Assembly (NCBI RefSeq): GCF_034670005.1
Contig: NZ_JAXMOH010000002.1
Span: 124,001-188,000, forward strand
Origin: Thalassobius sp034670005
GTDB lineage: Bacteria; Pseudomonadota; Alphaproteobacteria; Rhodobacterales; Rhodobacteraceae
Direction: 5' to 3'
DNA length: 64,000 nt
The position numbers were made by a program, and so were the translations under genes. Positions within the stretch are counted from its first letter, which is position 1; each line of letters opens with the position of its first letter. Of this stretch, positions 45,244-54,409 are shown piece after piece. The notes below the pieces were generated by a model. It was not told where the DNA came from, made no database searches, and saw nothing but the letters and a program-made list of their open reading frames with translations.

Positions 45244-46092
45244 TCAGGGTTCCACAATAAATCGGCCTTCCATCACCTTGACGGCTGATCCCGACACAGT
45301 CACCGCACCGTTTCGGGTCTGAACGCCGATCACGCTGGGCCGGCCCATGTCGTCGCCCTGATGCAGTTGCAGATTCAGATCATGCCCTTCCAGTTGTGAC
45401 AGATACGCCGCAAGGGTCGCCGCAGCACTGCCGGTGGCGGGATCTTCGGGGATGTTATCCAATGGCGCGAACATACGGGCATGAATGGTGTTTCTGTCCC
45501 GGACATATGCGAATTGCGCAAAATCAAGCGTTGCCGGATATTGGTCCGCGCCGTCGCGAAAGGCCGATATGTCGGTGACAATGGCGGATAACGCAGCACG
45601 GTCGGTCAGTTCTGTAAAGGTAAAGGGCAGACCGAGGCTTGCCATGACCGGGGCATGAACAGAGGTCGAAATCCGATCCGCACTCAGCCCAAGCGCGCGC
45701 GCGATCAAGGCGATGTCAGGCTGCCCCATCTGGTCCAGTCCCGCACGGGTGGTGAAACGCGCCGTCCCGTTTTCAGCGTAACAGACCAGCGGCCCAACGC
45801 CCAGTTCGAGAACCATATCGGGACCATGACCCAATCCGGCCATCGCCACCGCAGTGCCGATGGTAGGATGTCCGGCAAAGGGCACCTCCATCATCGGGGT
45901 GAAAATGCGCACCTTGGCGGTATGAGCCGGATCTTCTGGCGGAAAAACAAAGGTGGTTTCGGAGTAATTGAATTCCCGCGCTATCTTCTGCAACTGCGCT
46001 TCGGCCAGATTGGTGGCATCAGGAATAACGGCCAACTGATTGCCGCCATAGGGAGTTTCGGAAAAGACATCGAGAACAAGAAAGTCGGTCAC
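45244..46092 (-). CDS. PhzF family isomerase/epimerase-like protein
   Basis: A 282-residue protein of the PhzF/diaminopimelate-epimerase fold, made of two similar halves. The catalytic glutamate of the family is present as Glu45 in NYSETTFVF; other landmarks are DVFSETPYGGNQLAV, EVPFAGHPTIGTAVA and DPATGSAAATLAAYL. The start is GTG and overlaps the DUF1697 stop by four bases (GTGA). Phenazine genes are not present, so the physiological substrate is unknown. Confidence 0.9.
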   Translation of the reverse strand: MTDFLVLDVFSETPYGGNQLAVIPDATNLAEAQLQKIAREFNYSETTFVFPPEDPAHTAKVRIFTPMMEVPFAGHPTIGTAVAMAGLGHGPDMVLELGVGPLVCYAENGTARFTTRAGLDQMGQPDIALIARALGLSADRISTSVHAPVMASLGLPFTFTELTDRAALSAIVTDISAFRDGADQYPATLDFAQFAYVRDRNTIHARMFAPLDNIPEDPATGSAAATLAAYLSQLEGHDLNLQLHQGDDMGRPSVIGVQTRNGAVTVSGSAVKVMEGRFIVEP

Positions 46093-46631
46093 TTGGGTTT
46101 TCCCCCTAACATCGCCTGCACCTTGCGCAGGCTGTTCAGATTGCGCGCGGTCGCGCGATTTTTCAAAAACCGATCCAGCGGGGCGGCCAGTTTCGACCGG
46201 CCAATCCCATTCGGGGTAAAAACAGCAATTGCGTTGGGCAGCAGCAAAACCTCTTCGCCTTGGGTGCAATAGGGGGACATTTTCGTCGGAAGGTCCGGTG
46301 GCGGGTCGCCATCGAGAAGATAGACATGGATGTTTTTTGGCTCAATCGTGTCGGGCGGTTTCAGGGCGCTGATCAGAGTGTCTAATGCCTCGGGGGGTAT
46401 CGCGACAGCCGTAGGCCGGAACCCGAAATCCTTTTCGATCAAACCGGACACCATTTCAGAGATAGCTGACGCGCTGTCTTCGTCGTGATCCATCACGATA
46501 TTGCCCGACTGGATATTGGTGGCGACATTTACAGCGCCGATTGCCCTGAGCGACCGGCGCAGATCAGCCATCGGCAGTTTGCCATGCCCACCGACATTCA
46601 CCCCGCGCAGAAAAATCGCCCAGCGTGTCAT
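46089..46631 (-). CDS. DUF1697 domain-containing protein
   Basis: A 180-residue cytoplasmic protein. MTRWAIFLRGVNVGGHGKLPM and the segment VNVATNIQSGNIVMD are the family hallmark (LRGVNVGG ... QSGNVV). Function unknown. It sits between the antiporter gene (8 bases upstream) and the PhzF-like gene (four-base overlap), forming a tight three-gene unit. Confidence 0.9.
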   Translation of the reverse strand: MTRWAIFLRGVNVGGHGKLPMADLRRSLRAIGAVNVATNIQSGNIVMDHDEDSASAISEMVSGLIEKDFGFRPTAVAIPPEALDTLISALKPPDTIEPKNIHVYLLDGDPPPDLPTKMSPYCTQGEEVLLLPNAIAVFTPNGIGRSKLAAPLDRFLKNRATARNLNSLRKVQAMLGGKPK

Positions 46632-46639
46632 GGTTCTGA

Positions 46640-47899
46640 TCACATCAGATCGGGTTCGCGGCCAAAGCGATTGGCGACCTGTGCCACGGTCAATCCCTGA
46701 ACAATGATCGAAAAGATCACCACCAGATAAGTCGCGGTCAGGATCATGGTTTTCCATTCGCCGTCAGGGACCGACAGCGCCAGCGCGACCGATATCCCCC
46801 CCTTCAACCCGCCCCAGGTCATGATCGGGATCACCCCGCGGCCAAAGCCGCGGAATGGGCGCAATAGAAAGATTGGTATCGCAACGGCCATAAGCCGAGC
46901 GAACAGTGCAAGAGCAATGGCAGACGCCCCGGCAGTTAAATATTGCATGTCCAGCGTGACAGCGAAGACTTCGAATCCGATCAGCAAAAACAAAACCGCA
47001 TTCAGAATTTCATCGATCAGTTTCCAGAATGCCTCGACATAGCGGCGGGTTTCTTCGGACATCCCGTGCTTGGTGCCGATATCACCAATTAACAACCCGG
47101 CGCAGACGGCCATGATCGGGGCGGACACATGCAACCAAACCGCCAGTTCGTAGCCGCCGAAAGCCAATCCAAGCGTGATCAGAACCTCAAGCGAATAGTC
47201 GTCAATGCGCCGCATCACCCGAAAGGTCAGCCAGCCGAGAACAATGCCGAGGATGGCACCGCCAAAAGCTTCCTGCACGAAAAGCGTGATCGCGGTCATC
47301 GCAGTGGTTTCGTGACCGCCACCATGTCCGCCGACAGCAGGAAAGGCGAGCGCGACCAACACCAGGAACACGACATAGCCAACCCCGTCATTGAACAGAG
47401 ATTCCCCAGCGATCTTGGTTTCCAACGATTTGCGCAGACTGGCTTCGCGCAACACCCCCATGACTGCGACCGGATCGGTCGGCGAAATCAGCGCCCCGAA
47501 GACCAGCGCCACCATAAGCGGCATCCCGGTGATCCAGCTGAAACCAAAACCTACAATCGCCGTGGACAGCCCCACACCCAGTGTCGCCATCAACACGACC
47601 ACGGTCCATTGTTGCCGCAGATCGGCAAGCTTCACATGCAGAGCCCCGGCAAACAGCAAAAGGCCCAACATGCCTTCCAGTAAGGCGTCGGAAAAATCGA
47701 TACCCAACACCACTTTGCGTGCTGTGGCTGCCATGTTTAAACCGGGCAAGACCAGATCCATCACAAGCACCGACATCGACGCAAGAAGCGACACGATCAA
47801 TATCCCGATGGCAGAAGGCAGCCGCAGAAACAGATAATTGATCGCGCCGAACATACCGGCAAGAACGATCAGGGTGGATGTGATCTGAAGAATCGTCAT
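46640..47899 (-). CDS. Na+/H+ antiporter, CPA1 (NhaP) type
   Basis: A 419-residue cation/proton antiporter with about twelve helices. The ion-binding region is visible as GALISPTDPVAVMGVL and GESLFNDGVGYVVFLVL, the paired motifs of NhaP-type exchangers. It exports Na+ or K+ in exchange for protons and fits a marine lifestyle. It leads a unit with the DUF1697 and PhzF-like genes. Confidence 0.92.
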   Translation of the reverse strand: MTILQITSTLIVLAGMFGAINYLFLRLPSAIGILIVSLLASMSVLVMDLVLPGLNMAATARKVVLGIDFSDALLEGMLGLLLFAGALHVKLADLRQQWTVVVLMATLGVGLSTAIVGFGFSWITGMPLMVALVFGALISPTDPVAVMGVLREASLRKSLETKIAGESLFNDGVGYVVFLVLVALAFPAVGGHGGGHETTAMTAITLFVQEAFGGAILGIVLGWLTFRVMRRIDDYSLEVLITLGLAFGGYELAVWLHVSAPIMAVCAGLLIGDIGTKHGMSEETRRYVEAFWKLIDEILNAVLFLLIGFEVFAVTLDMQYLTAGASAIALALFARLMAVAIPIFLLRPFRGFGRGVIPIMTWGGLKGGISVALALSVPDGEWKTMILTATYLVVIFSIIVQGLTVAQVANRFGREPDLM

Positions 47900-47953
47900 T
47901 GGAAACTCATTTGATGCAAGCCGTGGGTTCCGGCTAGCACACTCCCGGTGATT

Positions 47954-48676
47954 TCAAAAGCGTTTCACCGGGGGGCATTGCGCCATGGCGATATCAATCC
48001 AGACCGGTAGATGATCCGATGCGATGCGCGCCGGTTGTCCCCGATGCGCCTTGGTTTGAACGGCCTGCAGGTGATCGGACAGTGCGAAACGGTCCAAAGC
48101 AGCCACAGGACGCGGGGCTGGAAAGCTGAGCGCGGCCGGGATGAAGCGCAATCCATGCGCTACCGTATCGAGTGGCCGCACCGACCCCCATTCGTTGAAA
48201 TCCCCGGCCAGCACCGTCGGCATATCCGGCAGGTCGCGCAAATGGCGGATGATCGCGCCGACCTGCAACAGTCGATAACGGCGGATCAGCCCCAGATGCG
48301 CCCCGATCACCCGCAACGGACCGATGGATGTGTCCAGTTCTGCCCGGATCGCACCGCGTGGTTCCAGCCCCGGCAATTCGATATGCGCAGTTTGTTGCAG
48401 TGCCACCCCGGGCCGGACCAGCATCGCATTGCCGTGCCAACCGATCGACCCGCCGGGCTGACCGAAAGGCAGAATGGTCCAGCCATCATCCTCGATCATC
48501 TCATGGGGCAGGGCGGCTGGACGCGGCGGTAACCGCTTGTCGGCTTCCTGCAGCACCACCACCTGAGCGTTCAAGTCCGCGATCACGCTAAGCGACCTGT
48601 CCGGCCGGCGGCGCAGGTCCAGACCAACGCATTTTTGAAGATTGTAGCTTGCAATGCGACAGGTGGGTAAGATCAT
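47954..48676 (-). CDS. Endonuclease/exonuclease/phosphatase family protein
   Basis: A 240-residue EEP-fold protein. The metal- and phosphate-binding motifs are in order: ASYNLQKC, VVLQEADKR, GNAMLVRP, IGAHLGLIRR, LAGDFNEWGSV and a final SDHLPVWIDI. Family members cleave nucleic acids, phospholipids or inositol phosphates, and the substrate here cannot be chosen. Its 5' end is divergent from the DUF2238 gene; the starts are 37 bases apart. Confidence 0.88.
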   Translation of the reverse strand: MILPTCRIASYNLQKCVGLDLRRRPDRSLSVIADLNAQVVVLQEADKRLPPRPAALPHEMIEDDGWTILPFGQPGGSIGWHGNAMLVRPGVALQQTAHIELPGLEPRGAIRAELDTSIGPLRVIGAHLGLIRRYRLLQVGAIIRHLRDLPDMPTVLAGDFNEWGSVRPLDTVAHGLRFIPAALSFPAPRPVAALDRFALSDHLQAVQTKAHRGQPARIASDHLPVWIDIAMAQCPPVKRF

Positions 48677-48713
48677 AAGAACTGGATACAGGTTTGATAC
48701 GGGAAGTCACGGA

Positions 48714-49349
48714 ATGTTTGCCGAACAGACATGGGTTGCCCGCACGATATGGGCATTGCTGTTCATTTTTGCAGCGGTCTCTTTGATCGTCGGGCGGTGG
48801 TACCCGGCCTTTGTGGCGCTGGCGACATTGGGTTTGTCGCTGACGCCACTGTTCCTGTCCCGCTGGGCCAATGTGGTGATCCCGCCCAGTTTCATCGCCG
48901 CGGCAACACTATTCGCCGGATCGACGCTGTTACTGGGCGAAGCTTTCGATTTCTACGACCGGTTTTGGTGGTGGGACATTGTCATGCACGGCACCGGGGC
49001 CGTCGGCGTAGGTCTGATCGGTTTCGTTTTGATCTTCATCATGTTTCAGGGCGACAAATACGCGGCTCCTCCCTACGCCGTCGCATTGTTTGCCTTCTGC
49101 TTTGCGATGGCGGTAGGCACGATGTGGGAAATCTTCGAATTCACCATGGATTCCCTTTTCGGCTTCAATACCCAAAAATCGGGGCTGCAGGACACGATGG
49201 GCGACCTGATCGTCGACGGGACCGGGGCCATATTCGGGGCAGGGGCGGGATGGTTCTACCTCAAGTCTCGGGAACATGGTGGCCTGACCGGCGTCATCGA
49301 CGAATTTGTCAGGCATAATCCGAGATTATTTCAACGCTGGCGAAAATAA
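48714..49349 (+). CDS. DUF2238 family membrane protein
   Basis: A 211-residue protein with about six hydrophobic helices. The conserved motifs are FWWWDIVMHGTGAVGVGL, GTMWEIFEF and GLQDTMGDLIVDGTGA, which match the DUF2238 (YjdF-like) family of unknown function; the paired His, Glu and Asp residues in helices are striking for a possible metal or phospholipid site. The ATG at 48714 starts just before the first helix. A second DMT transporter gene follows 45 bases later. Confidence 0.82.
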   Translation: MFAEQTWVARTIWALLFIFAAVSLIVGRWYPAFVALATLGLSLTPLFLSRWANVVIPPSFIAAATLFAGSTLLLGEAFDFYDRFWWWDIVMHGTGAVGVGLIGFVLIFIMFQGDKYAAPPYAVALFAFCFAMAVGTMWEIFEFTMDSLFGFNTQKSGLQDTMGDLIVDGTGAIFGAGAGWFYLKSREHGGLTGVIDEFVRHNPRLFQRWRK

Positions 49350-49394
49350 ATTCCGCATCTTGACGCCGTCTGCGGTTCGGCTTCATTTAGCGCC

Positions 49395-50276
49395 ATGGAA
49401 AGAAAAAACAGCATAGACGGGCTTGGCGCGCTGATGTTGACGGGCTTCGCCGTGGTGCTTGCCTTCAATCAAGTCGTTGTAAAGTTGGGAAACACCGGGT
49501 TTCAGCCGGTCTTCATGGCGGGCATCCGTTCGGTTGGCGCATTGATCGTTCTGACCCTCTGGATGGTCGCGCGCGGCATTCCGATCCGGTTGCCACGGGA
49601 ATTCTGGGCCTCGGGGTTGCTGTTAGGTGCATTGTTCGCCGGGGAATTCATCTGCTTGTTCTGGGCGCTCGACCATACCACGGTGGGGCGCGCTTCGATC
49701 CTGTTCTATTCAATGCCTGTGATCCTGTCGCTGTCAGCGCATTTCCTGTTGCCCGGCGAACGGCTGACACCAGTCCGGGCGCTTGGCCTTGCTCTTGCTA
49801 TGGGCGGGGTGGCCTTGGTCTTGTCGGCGCGCAATGGTGGCGAAGCCAGCCTGTTGGGCGATCTGGCCGCGTTGGCGGGGGCCTGCGGTTGGGCCGGGAT
49901 CGCGCTGACCGCGCGACTGACCCGGATTTCGGAACAGGTGCCGGAAATGCAGTTGTGGTGGCAATTGTCGGTTTCGGCGGTGATCCTGATGATAGTCGCG
50001 CCGTTTTTTGGCCCTCTTTTACGTGATCCCTCGATCTGGCACATGGCGGGGCTTGCCTATCAGGTTATCGTCGTGGCCAGTTTCGGATTTCTGTTCTGGT
50101 TTTTCCTGCTGAAGATGTACCCGGCTTCGGGCGTGGCAAGTTTCAGCTTCTTGTCCCCGGTGATCAGTGTTGTTCTGGGCTGGCTTCTGCTGGAAGAACA
50201 GATCGGTCTGCCGGTCATTATGGCGCTGCTTCTGGTGGCAGTGGGGATCGTCCTGATCAACCGGCGCAGCGCCTGA
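49395..50276 (+). CDS. DMT-superfamily (EamA) transporter
   Basis: A 293-residue membrane protein with ten helices in two EamA repeats. A charged start (MERKNSIDGLG) leads into the first helix; FWALDHTTVGRASILFYSMP and FSFLSPVISVVLGWLLLEE are the repeat-end signatures. The substrate is unknown. Its stop lies two bases from the convergent selO stop. Confidence 0.9.
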   Translation: MERKNSIDGLGALMLTGFAVVLAFNQVVVKLGNTGFQPVFMAGIRSVGALIVLTLWMVARGIPIRLPREFWASGLLLGALFAGEFICLFWALDHTTVGRASILFYSMPVILSLSAHFLLPGERLTPVRALGLALAMGGVALVLSARNGGEASLLGDLAALAGACGWAGIALTARLTRISEQVPEMQLWWQLSVSAVILMIVAPFFGPLLRDPSIWHMAGLAYQVIVVASFGFLFWFFLLKMYPASGVASFSFLSPVISVVLGWLLLEEQIGLPVIMALLLVAVGIVLINRRSA

Positions 50277-50278
50277 TC

Positions 50279-51697
50279 TCAGGTCCCGCAAAAAGTCTGC
50301 TGCACCACTTCCGTTGAGAGCGGCGGACGCGTCAGATCCTCGGCCCCGGGCTGATCCTCATACGGGCGCGACAACACTTTCAGAAGCCGTTCGAACGGGG
50401 CATAATCGCCCGCCCGCGCCGATTGAATCATTTGTTCCACCCGGTGATTGCGCGGGATGAAGGCGGGATTGACGCTGCGCATCAACGCCTCGGGGTCGGT
50501 TTCCCGCTGCAACCGCTGCCGCCACTGCGTCGCCCAAGCATCGAACGCGGTCGGATCGGTGAACTGATCGCGCGCGTCGCCATGGATCAGCGCCCGGAAC
50601 GTATTGGTGAAATCGGCCTGATTATCGGCCATCGAAGTCAGCAGTTCGCCAATCAGCGCCTCATCCTCGTCCGTCGCCGACTCTAACCCGATCTTACGCC
50701 CGAAGGCCGAAATCCATTCGGTCCGGATCATGCCGGACATCGCATGAACTGTTTCGGTGAACGCCTTGATCGCCACATCGCTGTCGGGCATCAGCGGCAC
50801 AAGGCTGGTGGCCAGCTGCGCCATGTTCCAGGCGATGGCATTGGCCTGATTGTCATAGGCATAGCGCCCGTGATGATCGATCGAAGAATAGACCGTCACC
50901 GGATGGTAGATATCCAAAAACGCCGCTGGTCCGTAATCAATGGTTTCACCAGAAATCGAGGTGTTATCGGTATTCATAACCCCGTGGATGAACCCGATGG
51001 ACAGCCATTGCACCACCAGTTTCACCTGACGTTCGATCACTGCCCGCAGGAAATCCAAAGGGGTTTCAGCCTGCGGATAATGCCGGTCCCGGGCGTAAGT
51101 AAAAAGCGCCTCAAGCGCCTCAATATCCTGTCGCGCGGCAAAATACTGGAACGTGCCCACACGGATATGGCTGCCTGCCACCCGGGTCAGAACCGCACCC
51201 GGCAAGGCCTCTTCACGATAAACAGCTTCGCCCGTGAGCACCGCTGCCAATGCCCGCGTGGTCGGGATACCAAGGCAATGCATCGCTTCGCTCAGCACAT
51301 ATTCCCGTAGCACCGGCCCCAGCCAGGCGCGGCCATCGCCCCGGCGGGAATAGGGTGTGCGCCCAGATCCCTTCAGTTGAATATCGCGGCGGTTGCCACC
51401 CCGATCGACCACTTCCCCCAAAAGCACGGCACGACCATCGCCCAGCTGCGGTGAAAATCCGCCAAATTGATGCCCGGCATAGACCTGCGCCAGTGGCGCC
51501 GCGCCATCTGGCATCTTATTGCCAGCAAAGATTTCGGCCATTACCGACGCGCTTGCGGCTCCGATCCTCAATTCGGCAGCCAAATCCGAGTTGAAGGCGA
51601 CCAGTTCGGGCGCCGCTACCGGATCGGGTGAAACCCGAGTGAAAAATCGTGCAGGCAAAGCCGCATAGCTGTTATCGAAAGGGATCTGCAAACTCAT
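50279..51697 (-). CDS. selO: Protein adenylyltransferase SelO (YdiU family)
   Basis: A 472-residue pseudokinase that transfers AMP to serine, threonine or tyrosine of target proteins in the oxidative stress response. Landmarks are AQVYAGHQFGGFSPQLGDGRA, LKGSGRTPYSRRGDGRA, the FIHGVMNTDNTSI segment in place of the usual kinase catalytic loop, and DYGPAAFLD. The chain ends in TFCGT, with a cysteine third from the end, where selenoprotein forms carry selenocysteine. The ATG at 51697 is preceded by AGGTGA; a GTG three codons upstream is the alternative. Confidence 0.94.
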   Translation of the reverse strand: MSLQIPFDNSYAALPARFFTRVSPDPVAAPELVAFNSDLAAELRIGAASASVMAEIFAGNKMPDGAAPLAQVYAGHQFGGFSPQLGDGRAVLLGEVVDRGGNRRDIQLKGSGRTPYSRRGDGRAWLGPVLREYVLSEAMHCLGIPTTRALAAVLTGEAVYREEALPGAVLTRVAGSHIRVGTFQYFAARQDIEALEALFTYARDRHYPQAETPLDFLRAVIERQVKLVVQWLSIGFIHGVMNTDNTSISGETIDYGPAAFLDIYHPVTVYSSIDHHGRYAYDNQANAIAWNMAQLATSLVPLMPDSDVAIKAFTETVHAMSGMIRTEWISAFGRKIGLESATDEDEALIGELLTSMADNQADFTNTFRALIHGDARDQFTDPTAFDAWATQWRQRLQRETDPEALMRSVNPAFIPRNHRVEQMIQSARAGDYAPFERLLKVLSRPYEDQPGAEDLTRPPLSTEVVQQTFCGT

Positions 51698-51734
51698 GAC
51701 CGTCACCTAAACCGCTGGTACAAAATAGCAAGGT

Positions 51735-52181
51735 TCAGTACTCCAGAGTCATCAGAAAATGGTCCGAATGTTCCCGGAATCGCAGCCTTGCATAGAAATC
51801 CCGGGATTTTTCATCGCCCCGGTTCAGGTCCACATGCAGCGCCTTCAGACCGGCACCGACCAGCGCCTTTGTCAGCGCGGTCAAAACTTCTGTTCCGATG
51901 CCGCGCCCGCGCACGCTGGGACGGACATAGATTTCATCAATGAAACCGGTCATACCGCCGACCTCCAAGGACCACCCGAAACTGATCACGACATGACCGA
52001 TCGGAGCCCGTTTTGGTCCGAACAGATAAACAGCGCCATGCGGCGACCCCTCCAATAGCGGCCTCAGCGCTGCGGCGCGGTCGTCGTCGCTGCGTGTAAT
52101 GCCCCGATCATCCTGAAATGACCGCACCTGCGGCAGCAAGCAGTCCAGATCGTCGGGTCCAGCCAGATGCAGCGCGGTCAT
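51735..52181 (-). CDS. GNAT family N-acetyltransferase
   Basis: A 148-residue acetyltransferase. The acetyl-CoA-binding motif is VRPSVRGRGIGTEVLTAL, following the beta strand FIDEIYV; the C-terminal part has HVDLNRGDEKSRDFYARLRF. The substrate is unknown. Its ATG overlaps the nucleoside hydrolase stop by four bases, so the two are co-translated. Confidence 0.9.
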   Translation of the reverse strand: MTALHLAGPDDLDCLLPQVRSFQDDRGITRSDDDRAAALRPLLEGSPHGAVYLFGPKRAPIGHVVISFGWSLEVGGMTGFIDEIYVRPSVRGRGIGTEVLTALTKALVGAGLKALHVDLNRGDEKSRDFYARLRFREHSDHFLMTLEY

Positions 52182-53119
52182 AATCGCGACAGTCGGTCAG
52201 TCAGCAGGCTAAAAAACCCGTCTGCGTCGATATCGCGGATGAACATGGCATTGGGATCGCGCCCAGATACCCGCCACCAATCCGCCACGGTCATGCCCAT
52301 TGTCAGTTCCGAACTGGTTTCGATCTCAACATTGATATGGCGGCCGGAAAACAGCTCGGGCCGGATCAGATAGGCGGTGACGCAGGGGTCATGCAAAGGC
52401 GCGCCCTGCGCGCCATATTTTTCCATGTCGTAGCGTTCAAAGAAATCGGTCATCTCAGCCACCGCCACCCCGACCCGGTTGCCAATGGCGCGGAAGGCGT
52501 CATTGCGGGCCGGTGTTACCAGAGCCTTGTGTGTCACATCCAGTGGCATCACTGTGATCTGCACGCCCGAGCCGAAAACGATCCGGGCCGCCTGAGGGTC
52601 TACATAGATATTGAACTCGGCCGTCGGCGTGATGTTACCCACCTCGAAATAGGCCCCGCCCATCAGCACAATTTCACGCACCCGTTCCGTGATGTCGGGG
52701 GCCTTTTCAAACGCCATCGCGATATTGGTCAGCGGTCCCAATGGGCACAATGTCACCGATCCGGCGGGTTCCGCACGTAGCGTGTCAATGATGAAATCCA
52801 CCGCATGGCCGTCCTGAAGCTGCATTTTCGGATCGGGCAGAACCGGCCCGTCCAACCCGGATTTGCCATGAACATGTTCGGCGGTGACCAACTTGCGCCC
52901 AAACGGACGGTCGCAACCGGCAAACACTTTCATATCCGGCCGTCCGGCCAATTCGCAGACCTTGCGCGCGTTCAGTTCGGTTAGAGGCAGCGGCACATTG
53001 CCAGCAACTGCAGTGATCCCCAGAACCTCGATCTCCTCCGGGCTGGACAGCGCCAGCAGAATGGCCACCGCATCGTCCTGCCCGGGATCGGTATCAATGA
53101 TGATCCTGTGCTTATCCAT
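52178..53119 (-). CDS. Inosine-uridine preferring nucleoside hydrolase
   Basis: A 313-residue enzyme that splits ribonucleosides into base and ribose. The calcium- and ribose-binding motif DTDPGQDD is at residues 9-16; other landmarks are LCPLGPLTNIAMAF, EIVLMGGAYFEVGNITP, AEFNIYVDPQAARIVF and a late HDPCVTAYLI. The start ATG at 53119 has a strong GGAGGGG site; the frame is open further upstream, but that part does not look coding. Upstream lies the terminator of the iron-binding gene. Confidence 0.93.
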   Translation of the reverse strand: MDKHRIIIDTDPGQDDAVAILLALSSPEEIEVLGITAVAGNVPLPLTELNARKVCELAGRPDMKVFAGCDRPFGRKLVTAEHVHGKSGLDGPVLPDPKMQLQDGHAVDFIIDTLRAEPAGSVTLCPLGPLTNIAMAFEKAPDITERVREIVLMGGAYFEVGNITPTAEFNIYVDPQAARIVFGSGVQITVMPLDVTHKALVTPARNDAFRAIGNRVGVAVAEMTDFFERYDMEKYGAQGAPLHDPCVTAYLIRPELFSGRHINVEIETSSELTMGMTVADWWRVSGRDPNAMFIRDIDADGFFSLLTDRLSRL

Positions 53120-53268
53120 TCGCCCCTCCGTGGTTGCAGAAACCTTTTCAGGTTCAACTAACGAAGTCCAGAGAGCTGAGCCACAGGCCGATTTCCAGCG
53201 CTGGTTCTGCTGTTTCTCCTTGGACAAATACTCACCGGCGCAGCCGGCACGCCCTGATGCTGCCACAG

Positions 53269-53300
53269 AAAAGGGCGGCACCCTCTGGTGCCGCCCTTTT
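53269..53300 (-). terminator. Strong intrinsic terminator of the iron-binding-protein gene
   Basis: AAAAGGGCGGCACC (53269-53282) and GGTGCCGCCCTTTT (53287-53300) form a perfect 14-pair stem with loop CTCT, 18 bases past the stop. On the minus strand it ends in TTTTCTG. Confidence 0.92.
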
Positions 53301-53318
53301 CCGATGATCTCGCAGAAC

Positions 53319-54332
53319 TTAACCGTCGAAATCGACTTCCTCGATGATCCGTAAAGCGATGGGGCGCAACTTGGCCAATTCCATCAGATTGACATCATCA
53401 GGAACAAAATCGCCCCAGCTTTTCACCAACTCACCCGGTTCGACCCCCGGCGCGATCGGGTATTCGTGATTGGCCACCGCATAAATCCGCTGCGCCTCGG
53501 GTGCGGTCAGAAATTCCATCAGCTTGAGCGCGTTTTCCTTGTTCGGGGCGGATTTGGTCATCGCCACACCGGAAATATTCACATGCGCACCACCGCCTTC
53601 GAACACGGGAAAAACGATATTGACGCTTTCGGCCCATTCTTTCTGTTCAGGGTCTTCCAGCATTTCTCCCATATAATAGGTGTTGCCGATGGCGATATCG
53701 CATTCGCCGGCCCAGATTGCCTTGACCTGCGCACGGTCGTTACCTTGCGGCTTGCGAGCCAGGTTGGCCTTGAGACCTTCCAGCCATGCCTTGGCACCAT
53801 CTTCGCCCAAATGATGGATCACCGCCGCAGTCAGCGCGACGTTATAGGCATGGGTACCCGAGCGGGTGCAGATGCGGCCCTTCCATTTCGGATCTGCCAG
53901 ATCCTCATAGGTGGTAACCTCGCCTGGCTTCACGCGGTCCTTGCTGGCATAGACCACCCGGGCACGGGTAGTCAGGCCCCACCATTGGCCCTCAGGGTCG
54001 TGATAGGCCGCGGGAACATTCGCGGTCAGGATATCGCTTTCCACCGGCTGGGTCAGCCCGGCATCGACCACCGCAGCAAGGCGTGAGATGTCGACGGTCA
54101 GCACCAGATCGGCGGGCGACCGTTTGCCCTCAGCGGTCAGACGTTCGACCATACCCTTGCTCAGATAGGCAACATTGACGTCGATTCCGGTTTCCGCCTC
54201 GAATGCGTCCGTTAGTGGCTTTAGAAGATCGGGCTGACGGTAGGAATAAAGGTTAACCTCTTCGGCCATCGCCGGGGCCGCCATCGCAAGGCCTAGAACA
54301 GCAAGGGCAATGGGTTTGATTTTAGTGAGCAT
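53319..54332 (-). CDS. Fe(3+) ABC transporter substrate-binding protein
   Basis: A 337-residue periplasmic iron-binding protein of the FbpA/FutA type. A signal peptide (about residues 1-22, ending AAPAMA) precedes EEVNLYSYRQPDLLKPLTD. Tyrosines suitable for ferric iron binding are visible in the YSYRQ and GNTYYMGEML segments. The start ATG is preceded by GGAGGT. No permease or ATPase gene is next to it, which is unusual: those subunits must be encoded elsewhere, or the protein serves another system. The promoter region contains an inverted repeat. Confidence 0.9.
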   Translation of the reverse strand: MLTKIKPIALAVLGLAMAAPAMAEEVNLYSYRQPDLLKPLTDAFEAETGIDVNVAYLSKGMVERLTAEGKRSPADLVLTVDISRLAAVVDAGLTQPVESDILTANVPAAYHDPEGQWWGLTTRARVVYASKDRVKPGEVTTYEDLADPKWKGRICTRSGTHAYNVALTAAVIHHLGEDGAKAWLEGLKANLARKPQGNDRAQVKAIWAGECDIAIGNTYYMGEMLEDPEQKEWAESVNIVFPVFEGGGAHVNISGVAMTKSAPNKENALKLMEFLTAPEAQRIYAVANHEYPIAPGVEPGELVKSWGDFVPDDVNLMELAKLRPIALRIIEEVDFDG

Positions 54333-54368
54333 GCAAGACCTCCGATACTCAACAGACATTTGAGCAAC

Positions 54369-54397
54369 GTTAAACCCGACTCTTTCGGTCGGGTCAA
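54369..54397 (-). promoter_or_regulatory. Promoter of the iron-binding-protein gene with inverted repeat in the spacer
   Basis: On the minus strand, TTGACC (54392-54397) and TTTAAC (54369-54374) are spaced by 17 bases, 5 of 6 and 4 of 6 matches to the sigma-70 consensus. The spacer contains ACCCGAC-N7-GTCGGGT (54374-54394), a perfect seven-base inverted repeat. It could be a repressor site or, alternatively, the terminator hairpin of the upstream mazG gene. Confidence 0.5.
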
Positions 54398-54409
54398 TAC
54401 CCGATTAAA

